Assembly (NCBI GenBank): GCA_965247255.1
Contig: CBDFGS010000008.1
Span: 310,001 to 374,000, forward strand
Direction of reading: 5' to 3'
DNA: 64,000 bases
Source: CBDFGS01 sp965247255
GTDB taxonomy: Bacteria > Chloroflexota > Dehalococcoidia > Lucifugimonadales > CAUZJF01
The notes beneath the pieces are model-generated. The model worked only from the letters and a program-made list of their open reading frames with translations. It ran no database searches and was not told the origin of the DNA. The position numbers were made by a program, and so were the translations under genes. This document shows, piece by piece, positions 14,501 to 20,200 of the stretch. Position 1 is the stretch's first letter, and each line of letters opens with the position of its first letter.

Positions 14501-15552
14501 GCGACGGGTCGGGCCAGACAAGGCTCACCTCCAATGCGGCGCACGAGACGACCCCGGAGTGCTCTCCGGACGGGACCAAGATCGCATTCGACTCCGCCAG
14601 GGACGGGAACGCCGAGATCTACGTGATGGACGCCGACGGGTCCAACCAGACCAGGCTGACAAACAGTGCCGGGGGCGACTCTGGCCCGACCTGGAAGCCG
14701 GACGGGACGAAGATCGCGTGGACGTGTCCGTCGGCCGACATCTGCGTAATGAACGCCGACGGCTCAGGACAGACCAACCTCACGAGCAACGGAGCTGGGC
14801 ACGGAGCGGTCTCTTGGTCTCCAGACGGGACAAGGATCTCGTTCCATAGCGAGAGAGACGGCAACGTTGAGATATACACCGTCAGCGCGATCGACGGCTC
14901 GGGGCTGACGCGACTAACCAATGTCGCCCAGCAGGACTCCGGCGCTTTCTGGGGGCCAACCACCGGCTGCAGCGCCTCCTCTGGCGTCGTATCCTGCGCA
15001 CTCGGCGACCTGGCGGCGGGCGCGACCACCACAGTAACGATAACGGCAACGGCTGGTACTACCACGGCCGGCGTTGTCACCAACACGGCGGGCGTCTCGT
15101 CTGCCGAGGCCGACCCGGTAGCGGGGAACAACACCACCACTGCGACCACGGTGGTGCAGGAGCGCGCCTTCGGGCCGCCCACGGCGCAGCAAGCGAAGCT
15201 CCTAGCCGGCGACGGTGCGACGGGCGACGACTTTGGAGTATCCGTCGCCATTAGCGGCGACACTGCCGTGGTCGGGGCGCGGTATGACGACGGCAGAGGG
15301 TCCGTTTACATCTTCGTCAGGGTCGCTGGCGCTTGGACCCAGCAGGCAAGGCTCACTGCCAGTGACGGTGCAGCTGGTGACGACTTCGGCTACTCTGTGG
15401 GAATCGACGGGGACACGGTAGTAGTCGGGGCTCCTGATGATGACGACGTCGGTACAACCTCTGGCTCTGCATATATCTTTGTACGCAGCGGGAACACGTG
15501 GACTCAGCAGGCTAAGCCCGAATCCACCGAAGGACACCGATGGACGGCGTGA
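1..15552 (+). CDS. Giant multidomain beta-propeller/beta-helix/DUF11 protein, 5' part (cut by IS)
   Basis: The frame is open from base 1, so the true start lies outside the window. The encoded order is FG-GAP repeats (residues 1-838 of the visible part), six NHL repeats (839-1130), three beta-helix domains (1131-2270), seven FG-GAP repeats (2271-2650), six DUF11 domains each with a propeller inside (2655-5053), and the first two blades of another FG-GAP array. Authentic sequence ends at 15516; the last 11 codons and the stop are read from an IS1380 element. Such repeats are typical of extracellular or surface proteins, so a secreted structural or adhesive role is an inference; no enzyme motif is seen. 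With the part after 17226 the protein would exceed 10,200 residues. In this strain it is either a truncated ~5,200-residue product or a pseudogene. Confidence 0.9.
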   Translation, partial: YSDVVVGAYRYDNGEADEGRAYVYHGSATGLSATAHWTTESNQASALFGVSVGTAGDVDGDGYSDVIVGAQAYDNGETDEGRAFLYRGSAAGLSATAAWTAESDQAIAQFGHSVGTAGDVNGDGYSDVIVGAEWYDNGESDEGRAFVYQGSATGLSATPAWTAESDQASAAFGGSVGTAGDVNGDGYSDVIIGAPWYDSGETDEGRAFVYHGSSAGLATGSADWTAEIDQVNAWFGYFVGTTGDVNGDGYSDVIVGAWLYDNGETDEGGAFVYHGSAAGLTTGSGDWTAEGDQANARFGVSVGTAGDVNGDGYSDVIVGAHKYDSGEIDEGWAFVYHGSAVGLSATADWTAEGNQTLAHFGSSVGTVGDVNGDGYSDVVVGAPEYDSGQTDEGRAFVFHGAATGLGATAGWTAESDQAGALFGVSVGTAGDVNGDGYSDVIVGAWQYDNGQTDEGRAFVYHGSAVGLSATPDWTAESDQAGALFGVSVGTAGDVNGDGYSDVIVGAYQYDNGESNEGRAFVYHGSSAGLTTGSANWTAESNQAGARFGYSVGTAGDVNGDGYSDVIVGAYQYDNGQTDEGRAFVYHGSATGLSATAGWTAESDQAVAQFGYSVGTAGDVNGDGYSDVIVGAQFYDNGETDEGRAFVFHGAAAGLSATAGWTAESNQADARFGRSVGTAGDVDGDGYSDVIVGAFLYDNGEADEGRAFVHHGSSAGLTAGSADWTAEGDQAGASFGISVGTAGDVNGDGYSDVIVGAYRYDNGETDEGRAFVYHGSAAGPIATAGWTAESNQAGANFGWWVGTAEDVNGDGYSDVIVGAWLYDNGQTDEGRAFVYHSEVVKPAGTFLFKWGTQGSGDGQLNAPAGVGVGPGANVYVADTGNHRIHKFTSAGGFLTKWGSQGVGDGQFDTPRNIGVDGDGNVYVPDYSNHRVQKFTSAGTFITKWGSNGVGDGEFNGPWSLAVDSDGNVYVSDSSNHRIQKFTSAGVFLIEWGSQGTGDGQFSSPRGIAVDASGNVYVGDAGNHRIQKFTSGGAFLTKWGSQGSGDGQLDFPDGVATDAWGNVYVADSGNSRIQKFSSDGTFLAKWGSSGSGDGQFSNVQGIAVDSEGNAFVADTGNHRIQAFASGEATSPLLPPLWVTNLNDSGPGSLRRTIADSTVGGTIKFNVTGTITLTSGQLTIDKDLTIQGPGASSLSISGNNASRIFEISSTSSVAISGVTITNGNVVGTGGGVRNSGTLTLRDITLTANTVTLDSGPNKAEGGAVHNSGTLTVISSSLTSNSATGGSGHGRGGAINNTGSLTVTGSTISGNSATGSAGNSEGGGIEIVSGGVVTVSDSTISGNSTTWGGGIYVSNGSLTITNTTISGNSASWKSGGIGVYDSHTMAAYNSTISGNTATNSTGGIHLWPNATATLANTIVAGNSGDCFPHDATSIVNSLGYNLDSDGSCGLSGTGDKSGVSASLGALADNGGSTKTHALLAGSLAIDAGNPALPGSGGSACAATDQRSSSRPQGARCDIGAFESPVATALTVSNLNDSGPGSLRRTIADSTAGGTIKFNVTGTITLTSGQLTIDKDLTIQGHGASSLSISGNNASRVLEISSTSTVAISGVTIKDGSSASGGGVVNNGTLSLSDSTVTGNTATTGDGGGIFNIGTLTLARSTVRGNTASGSGSTGGAGIINSGTTTVTNSTISGNSGTGNGNSSGAGIYNYNEGAVTIANSTISKNSASNTGGGLFNDSGIVDLVNTIVADNTAPSRPDCFGSISSSGYNVIGDTTGCSFTATTGDLTDVSASLGALADNGGPTKTHALPAGSPAIDAGNPAAPGSGGSACDATDQRGSSRPQGARCDIGAFESPLATALTVSNFNDSGPGSLRRTIAESTPGGTIKFNVTGTITLTSGQLTIDKALTIKGPGASSLSISGNNASRVFEVNSGVTATISGVTVRDGNVTGNGGGITVSGTLTVDSSTIASNTASNNGGGINTNSGSTLTVSNSTISQNTATFGAGVHNNFATLTIASSAVSNNNGTGVRNAGAPATLTMTGSTVSDNSGHGVLNIQGTATIDSSDISRNISTAGGGIRNQGVMTVTNSTVSENTKPSGTGNGGGINNNIGGKLTLINTTISANTSTFGGGIYNADTLTLVNSTVSGNTATSLGGGIHDSSATTTLANTIAAGNSAPSSPDCDGSVTSQGYNLIGSTSGCSFTATTGDLTNVAASLGALADNGGLTKTHALLAGSPAIDAGNPALPGSGGSACAAVDQRGFSRPHGVRCDIGAFELFQMPQEAKLTAGDGASGDLFGQFVSLSADTMVVGAQTDDDNGSDSGSAYVFVNSSAAWTQQAKLVSSDIGAGDNFGGSAAISGETIAMGARLNDDAGTDSGSAYVFVRSGNAWSQQAKLTSADAAGGDQFGESVAIDGDTVVVGARFDDDNGGDSGSAYVFVRSGATWAQQAKLTAGDGQAGDNFGWSVAVKGDTVVVGARADDDNGTDSGSAYVFVRSGTTWTQQAKLSASDGAAGDEFAYSVTVSGDTAVIGAILDDDAGTSSGSAYVFVRSGGTWTQQQKLTSSDAAAGDTFGASLAIRNNTAVIGALNDDHAATSDGSAYVFVRTGGTWTQQAKLAAADPSAEHRFGGAVSLSDGTAAVGAYLDDDRATDAGAVYVFETGADLRIAKSVSPDPVVAGGTLTYTLTVTNAGPSTSTGVAITDTLPAGVSFVSSTGGGLGKIAFHSNRSGGFFQIYVMEADGSNVTQLTNTSARNAEPAWSPDGSKIAFYSQRDGNQEIYVMDADGSNQTRITTNTADDRRPAWSPDGAKIAFQSVRDGNWEVYVMNADGSNQTNLTNQPTQEEGPVWSPDGSKIAYFSLFGGNEEVFVMNADGSNQTNLTSHSAHDEGPDWSPDGTKIAFRSHRDGDQDIYVMDADGSNQTQLADLPADQGDPVWSRDGTKIAFPSLQDGNYEIYSMNADGSSQTRLTDNAANDHAPDWQPGCTHSSDAVTCALGSLGPGATTSVSITVSVPATTTHGTILTNTATTTANQTDPNSANNIATATTTVERRADLSVTKTDSPDPVAAGGTLTYTLTVINDGPSEATSVTLTDPLPAGVSFASVTSSATSASKIVFFSDRDGDREIYIMNADGSDQTRLTSSAGSDQSPSISPDGTRITFSSTRGGASDEIYVMNLDGSSQTRLTNNGAGESSPSWCANDRIAFASIRDGQWEIYVMDAVDSDGDGNADNQTRLTSTGAHETTVACSGDGSKIAFDSGRDGNAELYVMNADGTDQTRLTNSGGSDHSPEWSPDGEKISWACPAPAGMGVICVMNADGTGQVEITDGTAQDNPPAAWSPDGTKLAFHSNRDGDFEIYAMNPDGTGVEKITNVSGLDGGASWGGAPACGHSSGAVTCSLGALAAGATTTVTITVTVAATTTGTLTNTASVSATETDPVANNTSTATTTVVQRADLSVTKAGSPDPVAAGGALAYTLTVANAGPSSATGVTVTDTLPAGVTAIATTTGVGQFAQVSGADLRLLHPSAGGVRIGDYYYVVSGEIQSRGVFTPQIERAKVLGDGNLGPWEVAATLPASRDNAVVAATDSDIYILGDHPGSTLVERVPVAADGSLGAPVTDRAMATARYRGGAMVHGGFLYIIGGADNALSPAHLDSVERAPINAGGSLGTWETLPSLPTPLSAFALAKTAKYVWLLGGDTPSGLATTTVRAKLLPGGAVGPWETLSVGVETRWLPSALAVGNCIFFVGEHNTTVGDQVDCIRLDVNEDVVEVVAQPNMTVPRFHSNVFTDGSYLFVTGGASDAGGLNGWKITERATLINDAPPGCSRSGGGISCGLGTLASGATTTLTITVTVDATTTGTLTNVAGVTSDATDPVAANNTSTATTTVTQQADLSVSKGALSEPAASGGTLTYTITVANDGPSPAEDVTLTDTLPAGVTFVSATSSPPLSGRITFRSDRDGNFEIYVMNADGSNQTRLTNDSAADYGPAWSRDGTKIAFQSFRDGNGEIYVMNADGSGQTRLTTNSGNDADPAWSPDGTKIAFWSNRHGNGEIYVMNADGSDQTRLTNKTTHQEGPSWSPDGARIAFMSKLAHVGQWDIYVINADGSNETRLTFNQYDDFQPAWAWDGSKFAFVSTRDGECDASLASCNRDREIYVMNADGTGQSRLTNNSAFDNSPAWSSDGSKIAFISDRDGNRQIYVMNADGSNQTRLSNNLASDSNPDWFGGSSKRCTHAAGSVTCALGTLNAGSTTTVAITVRVGATTTGVITNTASITSTTPDPVTANNTTTATTTVVQLADLSVTKVASPDPAASGGSLTYTITVTNDGPSDATAVTLTDTLPVGVSFVSVTSSATSTSKIAFSSNRDGDTEIYIMNADGSQQTRLTSSVGPDQSPSISPDGTRITFESTRGGASDEIYVMNVDGSGQTRLTNNGVDESSASWCGNDRIAFASIRDGQWEIYVMDADGSDQTRLTFTGAHETTVACSRDGTKIAFESAADIYVMNADGTNQTRLTNSAGSDSTPEWSPDGTKISWNCPAPPGKGNVCVMNSDGTGQATITDGSNVDTAPAAWSPDGTKLAFHSNRDGDSEIYVMNIDGTGIERITNVPGVDGGPSWGGASACSQSGGTVTCSLGTLPVGSSTTVTITVAVAATTMGAIGNTVGVSSAVTDPVAANNTTTATTTVTRQADLSVSKTDSRDPVLAGEEIMYTLVVTNDGPSDATGVTLTDILPSGVTFTSSTPPKTEKIVFKSFRDGDFELYAMDRDGSGQARLTFAPGQDQAASISPDGTRVAFGSVRDGATIEVYVMDIDGSNVTRLTTNSVDDNNPSWCSKTRIAFASIRDGQWEVYIMNSDGSGQTRLTSNAAHETTPECSPDGTKIAFDSARDGNAEIYVMDADGSNQTRLTNSAGGDSGPTWKPDGTKIAWTCPSADICVMNADGSGQTNLTSNGAGHGAVSWSPDGTRISFHSERDGNVEIYTVSAIDGSGLTRLTNVAQQDSGAFWGPTTGCSASSGVVSCALGDLAAGATTTVTITATAGTTTAGVVTNTAGVSSAEADPVAGNNTTTATTVVQERAFGPPTAQQAKLLAGDGATGDDFGVSVAISGDTAVVGARYDDGRGSVYIFVRVAGAWTQQARLTASDGAAGDDFGYSVGIDGDTVVVGAPDDDDVGTTSGSAYIFVRSGNTWTQQAKPESTEGHRWTA
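2516..3390 (+). repeat. Six NHL repeats (one beta-propeller)
   Basis: Six units of about 47 residues, each with K-W-G-S-x-G-x-G-D-G-Q-F, then V-D-x-x-G-N-V-Y-V-x-D and N-H-R-I-Q-K-F. This is the canonical NHL repeat, and six copies make one closed propeller. It lies between FG-GAP array 1 and the beta-helix block in the same frame. Confidence 0.85.
3394..6807 (+). repeat. Three tandem parallel beta-helix domains
   Basis: Three copies of about 330-415 residues start near 3400, 4575 and 5565. Each opens with a nearly identical segment (N-D-S-G-P-G-S-L-R-R-T-I-A), then has Ser/Thr/Asn/Gly-rich coils with repeated S-T-I-S-G-N, and closes with D-Q-R-x-x-S-R-P-x-G-x-R-C-D-I-G-A-F-E. This matches the right-handed helix domains seen in choice-of-anchor and polymorphic-outer-membrane-like proteins. 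The start and end segments are far more conserved between copies than the coils. Confidence 0.8.
6811..7950 (+). repeat. FG-GAP repeat array 2 (7 copies)
   Basis: Seven units of about 53 residues with W-T-Q-Q-A-K-L, G-D-x-F-G-x-S-V, D-T-V-V-V-G-A and D-S-G-S-A-Y-V-F-V. Seven copies fit one closed propeller. This subtype differs from array 1 and is the same subtype as the array interrupted by the IS at 15517. Confidence 0.82.
7963..15165 (+). repeat. Six DUF11 domains, each split by an inserted propeller
   Basis: DUF11 N-terminal halves start at 7963, 9130, 10324, 11629, 12844 and 14008 (A-D-L-S-V-T-K, then D-T-L-P-A-G-V-x-F-V-S). Each is followed by an insert and then by the C-terminal half (C-x(7)-T-C-x-L-G-x-L, then D-P-V-x-x-N-N). 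Inserts 1, 2, 4, 5 and 6 are PD40/TolB-type propellers (repeated I-A-F-x-S-x-R-D-G and I-Y-V-M-N-A-D-G-S). Insert 3 (about 10490-11430) is a Kelch-like propeller with G-G-x-x-Y-I-I-G-G-type turns. Confidence 0.82.
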
Positions 15553-17220
15553 GGGCAGCGGAAGGGGGTGGGTGAGGGAGCTACAGGGGAGATGGCCTGG
15601 GGTCTTGGGGTAGATGGGAGGCCGGCGGGCGGTCTTCAGTGGCCGCACAGGGCCCCTAAGGCCCTATGCGGGAGTTGCGATGCGCGGGAAGGCGAGAGGA
15701 TACGCAGCAGGGGACTCTCGCGACCGGGGTGGCGCGAGATTGCGGGGACGTTGGGTCAGTTGCAGGCTGGCCGTCAGGCCGGGAACGGAATGGCTTGCAG
15801 CCGGGCCAAGGCGCGAGTGAACTGGGTTTCCCAAGGCCAGCGCCGGGGGAGATGCAAAGTGAGGCGGCGCGCCGAGCGGGTGATCCGTCCCACCAGAGCG
15901 AAGACCCGCCGCCTGAGGGTCTTGGTGATCACGGTCCGCTCGCCCAGACCAATCCGCGCCGTCCAGCGGGCCAGGTTATGCGCCATCACCTGGACCGCCA
16001 GCCAGGCGCCGTTGGCGGCGAAGCGCGCCGACGGCATGTGGTTCAGCCCGACGCCGTACTTGAGGTCGCGTATGGCGTTCTCGACCTCGGCGTGGCGGCG
16101 ATGATCGGCCTCCAGTTCCAGCGTCTCCCCATCGCGGTCGGTGATGAAGGCGTGATAGCTGTATCTGGCGAAGAGGGCGAGCTGGGAACCGGGCGTCGGC
16201 TTCACCCGCCGGACAATGAGCCGCACCGGCGCGGCGTCCGGCTTGGTCTGGAACGGGGTGTAAGTCGTCTCGGCGACATCGGCGGCGCCGTCCATCCAGT
16301 AGGGAATGGGAGTCCAGTCCTCCTCTGGTATCGCCTCGATCAGATCCCGCAGCCTGGCGCGCTGGCGGATGGTGATAGAGAAGCGGACATCCATTTCCCG
16401 GCAGGCGGCAACGACAGTGTGGGCGTAGAAGCCGCTGTCGGCCCGCACCGTGAGTTGTCCCCTGGCCCCGCCGTAGCGCACCCGCCCCACCGTCTCACGC
16501 AGGAAGTGGGCGGCGCCACGGGCGGTGTTGGCCCGGCCCTCGCGCAGCCGGGACATCAGCACCTCGCCGGTGCCGGCGGCAATGGCCAGCAGCGGGTGAT
16601 AGCCGCGGGCGCCGGTATAGCCGTGGTGGCGCGCTCCCTCCTTGGCCAGTCCATAGGTCTCGCAGATGGTCGAGTCCAGGTCGATGGTCAGGGGCGAGTC
16701 GCCGGGTCCGGCCCCAGCGGCCCAGGCCCGGGCCAACAACTGGCGGCTCACGCGGTCGAGTTGACGGACATGCCCCCACCGGAAGCTGCGCAGGAAGGTC
16801 CCCAGGGTGGATGGCGCCTTGACCACGCAGCCTAGAACACCAACCGTCCCACCAGCGCGCAGCGCATCGGCGTCGTCGATGCAGTCGCCGCCTGCCAGCG
16901 CGGAAGCGACCAGCGTCAGCATCTTGTCCCCAGTGTTCGCCCGTCCCGGCGCTCCGCCGAGGTCAAGGTGATGGTCGACGAGTTCCCGCAGGCCCAGGTG
17001 CCGGGCTAGGGTGGCCGGCAGGAGCAGGCCGGCATTGGCCACCAGGCGATGGTCGTCAAAGAGGATGCGGATACGGTCGGGTTTGTTCTGTGGCAGCATC
17101 TATTGGGTGCTCCTTGTTTCCGGGCGGGTTTCTGTTCCAAAACCATTATCCCAGATTCAGAGGAGCACCCGCTGGCTTCTTCAAGGGCTGTCCCCAAGGA
17201 CGTCCTTCGGTGGATTCGGG
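15517..17220 (-). mobile_element. IS1380-family element, type A, copy 1 (inside the giant gene)
   Basis: The element is 1,704 bp and bounded by inverted repeats beginning CCCGAATCCACCGAAGGA. It is flanked by the 5-bp duplication CTAAG (15512-15516 and 17221-17225). It carries one transposase on the minus strand and looks identical to copy 2 at 49185-50888, which is in the opposite orientation. The intact duplication shows direct transposition here, with no later recombination through this copy. Confidence 0.95.
15774..17099 (-). CDS. IS1380-family transposase, type A
   Basis: A 441-residue DDE transposase. I see the family signature around the first Asp (T-I-D-L-D-S-T-I-C-E-T-Y-G), the second Asp in R-A-D-S-G-F-Y and the Glu in A-E-V-E-N-A-I-R-D-L-K, with H-G-Y-T-G-x-R-G-Y-H-P-L-L between them. 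It is full length with no frameshift, so the element may still be active. The start ATG at 17097-17099 follows an AAGGAG ribosome-binding site that lies in one arm of a fold-back repeat. Confidence 0.93.
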   Translation of the reverse strand: MLPQNKPDRIRILFDDHRLVANAGLLLPATLARHLGLRELVDHHLDLGGAPGRANTGDKMLTLVASALAGGDCIDDADALRAGGTVGVLGCVVKAPSTLGTFLRSFRWGHVRQLDRVSRQLLARAWAAGAGPGDSPLTIDLDSTICETYGLAKEGARHHGYTGARGYHPLLAIAAGTGEVLMSRLREGRANTARGAAHFLRETVGRVRYGGARGQLTVRADSGFYAHTVVAACREMDVRFSITIRQRARLRDLIEAIPEEDWTPIPYWMDGAADVAETTYTPFQTKPDAAPVRLIVRRVKPTPGSQLALFARYSYHAFITDRDGETLELEADHRRHAEVENAIRDLKYGVGLNHMPSARFAANGAWLAVQVMAHNLARWTARIGLGERTVITKTLRRRVFALVGRITRSARRLTLHLPRRWPWETQFTRALARLQAIPFPA

Positions 17221-20200
17221 CTAAGGTGATTGCCAGCGACGGTGCGGCGGGTGACCAGCTTGGAGCATCCGTTGCGATTAGCGGGGACTCGGTCGTCGTG
17301 GGTGCCTTCCGCCACGACGGCGCGGGAGTCGATTCAGGCTCGGCTTACGTATTTGGCCGCAGCGCCGGTGCCTGGAGCCAGCAGACTAAGCTCGTGGCTG
17401 GCGATGCTGCAGCGGGAGACCACTTCGGCCATTCAGTCGGTATCAGCGGGGATACGCTGGTGGTCGGAGCGTATCTAGAGGATGGTACCTTCACCGATTC
17501 GGGCGCGGCCTATGTGTTCGTGCGCAGCGGCTCCTCGTGGAGTCAGCAGGCTAAGCTAACGGCGAGCGACGCCGCTGCAAGTGATGACCTGGGAGTTTCC
17601 GCCGACATAAGCGGCGACACTGTGGTCGTGGGCGCTGACCAGAACGACGATGCGGGTCTGAACTCGGGCTCAGCATACGTATTCGTGCGCAGCGGCAGCA
17701 CGTGGACGGAGCAGGCAAAACTCACCGCCAGCGACGGCGCGTCGGGCGACGTCTTTGGGCGCTCGGTCGCCGTTGCGGGAGACGCGGTGTTGGTGGGATC
17801 GTGGCTCGACGACGCTATCGGCACGGACTCTGGCTCGGCCTATGTATTCACGAGGAACGGGAGCACGTGGACCGAGAGCCAAAAGCTGGCTACCAGTGAC
17901 GCCGCTTCCAATGACGAATTGGGACTGTCGGTGGCGATCGACGGCGATACTGCAGTAGTAGGAGCTCACCATGACGACGACAGCGGTGCCGACTCCGGCT
18001 CGGCTTACGTCTTCACGCCCGGCGCCGACCTCGCCGTCACCAAGGTCGACTCGCCTGACCCGGTGGTCGCCGGGACCAGCCTCACCTACACACTGACGGT
18101 CACCAACAGCGGCCCCGGCACATCGACGGGCGTAGTGCTCACGGACACGCTGCCGGCGGGCGTGGGCTTCGTGTCGGCGACGTCGACCGGCGCATCGCAG
18201 TCGCTGGAACTGCAGTGGCTGCGGGAGTTCGGTTCGGCTGCGGAGGAGCAAGGGTATGCGGTGGCCGTCCACTCTTCCGGCGTGTACGTGGGGGGATACA
18301 CCCTGGGCGCGCTGCCCGGCCAGGCCGCGTCGGGCGGCGTCGACGCCTTTGTGCGCAAGTATGACCTCGAAGGCAACCTGGTCTGGACACGCCAATTCGG
18401 CACATCGGCCTATGACAACGCGGCCAGCCTCGCGGTGGACTCGTCCGGCGTGTACGTCGCCGGGAGGACGAGCGGAGCGCTTCCTGGCCAGTCGTCGGCT
18501 GGGAGCGAGGACACCTATCTCCGCAAGTACGATTTCGACGGGAACGTGGTCTGGACACGGCAGTTCGGCTCCTCCTCCTCAGATATCCCCACTGGAGTAG
18601 CCATAGACTCCTCCGCGGTGTACGTCGTCGGCGATACAAACGGATCGCTGCCGGGACAGACTAACCAGGGGAGCTGGGACGGCTTCGTGCGCAAGTACGA
18701 CCTCGACGGCAACGCCCTCTGGACCCGGCAGATCGGCACCTCGGGGTTCGACTCCGGTTCTGGCGTAGCGTTAGCGGGAGGCGCCATCTACGTAGCCGGC
18801 TACACCGGCGGCGCCATGCCGGGCCAGGCGAGCGCTGGAGACCTGGACGCCTACGTGCGCAAGTACGATGGCAGCGGTAACGAGGTGTGGACGCGGCAGT
18901 TCGGTTCCAGCGCGGCGGACAGGGGGCTGGAGGCAGCCACCGACTCTACCGGAGTGTACGTGGTCGGCTACGCGGGCGCGGCGCTGCCGGGCCAGAGCGG
19001 CGCAGGTGGGTTGGATGCGTTCATCCGCAAGCTCGATTTCGGCGGCACGACGCTTTGGACTCGACAGTTTGGGTCTGCCGGGACGGAGCAAGCCATCGGC
19101 GTCGCCACGGACTCCTCCCGTGTGTACGTGTCCGGGCCGACCAGCGGAGCAGTGGGTAGCGCGGCGAACCAGGGCCTGGACGACGCGTTTGTTCGAGTAT
19201 ACGACCAGGGTGGCAACGTCGTGCAGACCCTGCAGATCGGCTCACCTTCCGACGACCAGCTTTACAAGATTGCCGCCGACTCCTCCGGCGTATACGCGGC
19301 GGGCAAGACGAAGGGCTCGTTGGAAGGTCAAACGAACGCCGGCGACTGGGACGCGTTCCTGGTCAAGTTCGCCGCCGGCTGCACTGAGTCGAGCGGCAGA
19401 GTGACCTGCGCACTCTCGGCGATAAGTAGCGGCGGAACGTCCACCGTGACGATAACAGTTGCGGTCCCCTCCACGGCCACTTCGACAGTCCTGGTCAACA
19501 CCGCCAACGTGACCGGCAATCAGGCCGACCCCGTCGCCGCCAACAACACCACCACCGCCACGACCACCGTCACAAGGCAGGCCGATCTGTCGGTGACCAA
19601 ATCGGACTCCCCCGACCCGGTCGACCCGGGCCGGACGCTGACCTATACGGTCACTGTGGTCAACGACGGCCCCTCGCGGGCCGAGAGCGTTACGCTCACC
19701 GACGCGCTGCCAGCCGGCGTGATCTTCGTCTCGGCGACCAGAAACCCGGCCAACCCGTCCACCTCTACAGTCGACCTCGCGACACAGGCCGATATCACGA
19801 TCGATGGCATCAACCCCGCCGACCGCTTGGGTAGTAGCGCTGCTACGGGTGACCTCAACAACGATGGGCTCGCCGATCTCGTAGTCGGCGCCTACCTCGC
19901 CTCACCCAACGGCAAGGCGAACGCTGGGGAGATCTACGTCTTCTTTGGGCCCCTCGCGACAGGGAGCTTGCAGGCTTCCGATGCAGATATCACCGTGACC
20001 GGCATCGACCCTGGAGATAACGCCGGCGCAGGTGTCTTGGTCGCCGACGTTAACAACGACGGGAAAGACGACCTGGTTGTCGGGTCATGGCGGGCCGACC
20101 CTGGGGGCAGGACCGATGCGGGCGAGACACATGTGCTCTATGGGCCGCTCGTATCGGGGACCGTAGCGCTGTCAGCAGCCGACGTCACGATTAACGGAAT

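Larger units (their letters stand above)
15170..18018 (+). repeat. FG-GAP repeat array 3 (7 copies), interrupted by IS1380
   Basis: Two blades lie before the element and five after it. Joining 15516 to 17226 gives W-T-Q-Q-A-K-V-I-A-S-D-G-A-A-G-D, which is exactly the expected blade boundary. Seven copies again match one propeller, which supports the IS as a later arrival. Confidence 0.82.

Noticed and set aside
15666..16835. 389-codon ORF antisense to the type A transposase (also 49570-50739, and 44238-45452 and 53660-54874 in type B)
   Set aside because: Exact antisense of a conserved transposase with no recognisable protein features.
17049..17225. The ATG at 17049 as a genuine start for the 3' half of the giant gene
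   Set aside because: The first 59 codons are IS end sequence read antisense to the transposase; it has no signal peptide and no clear ribosome site.
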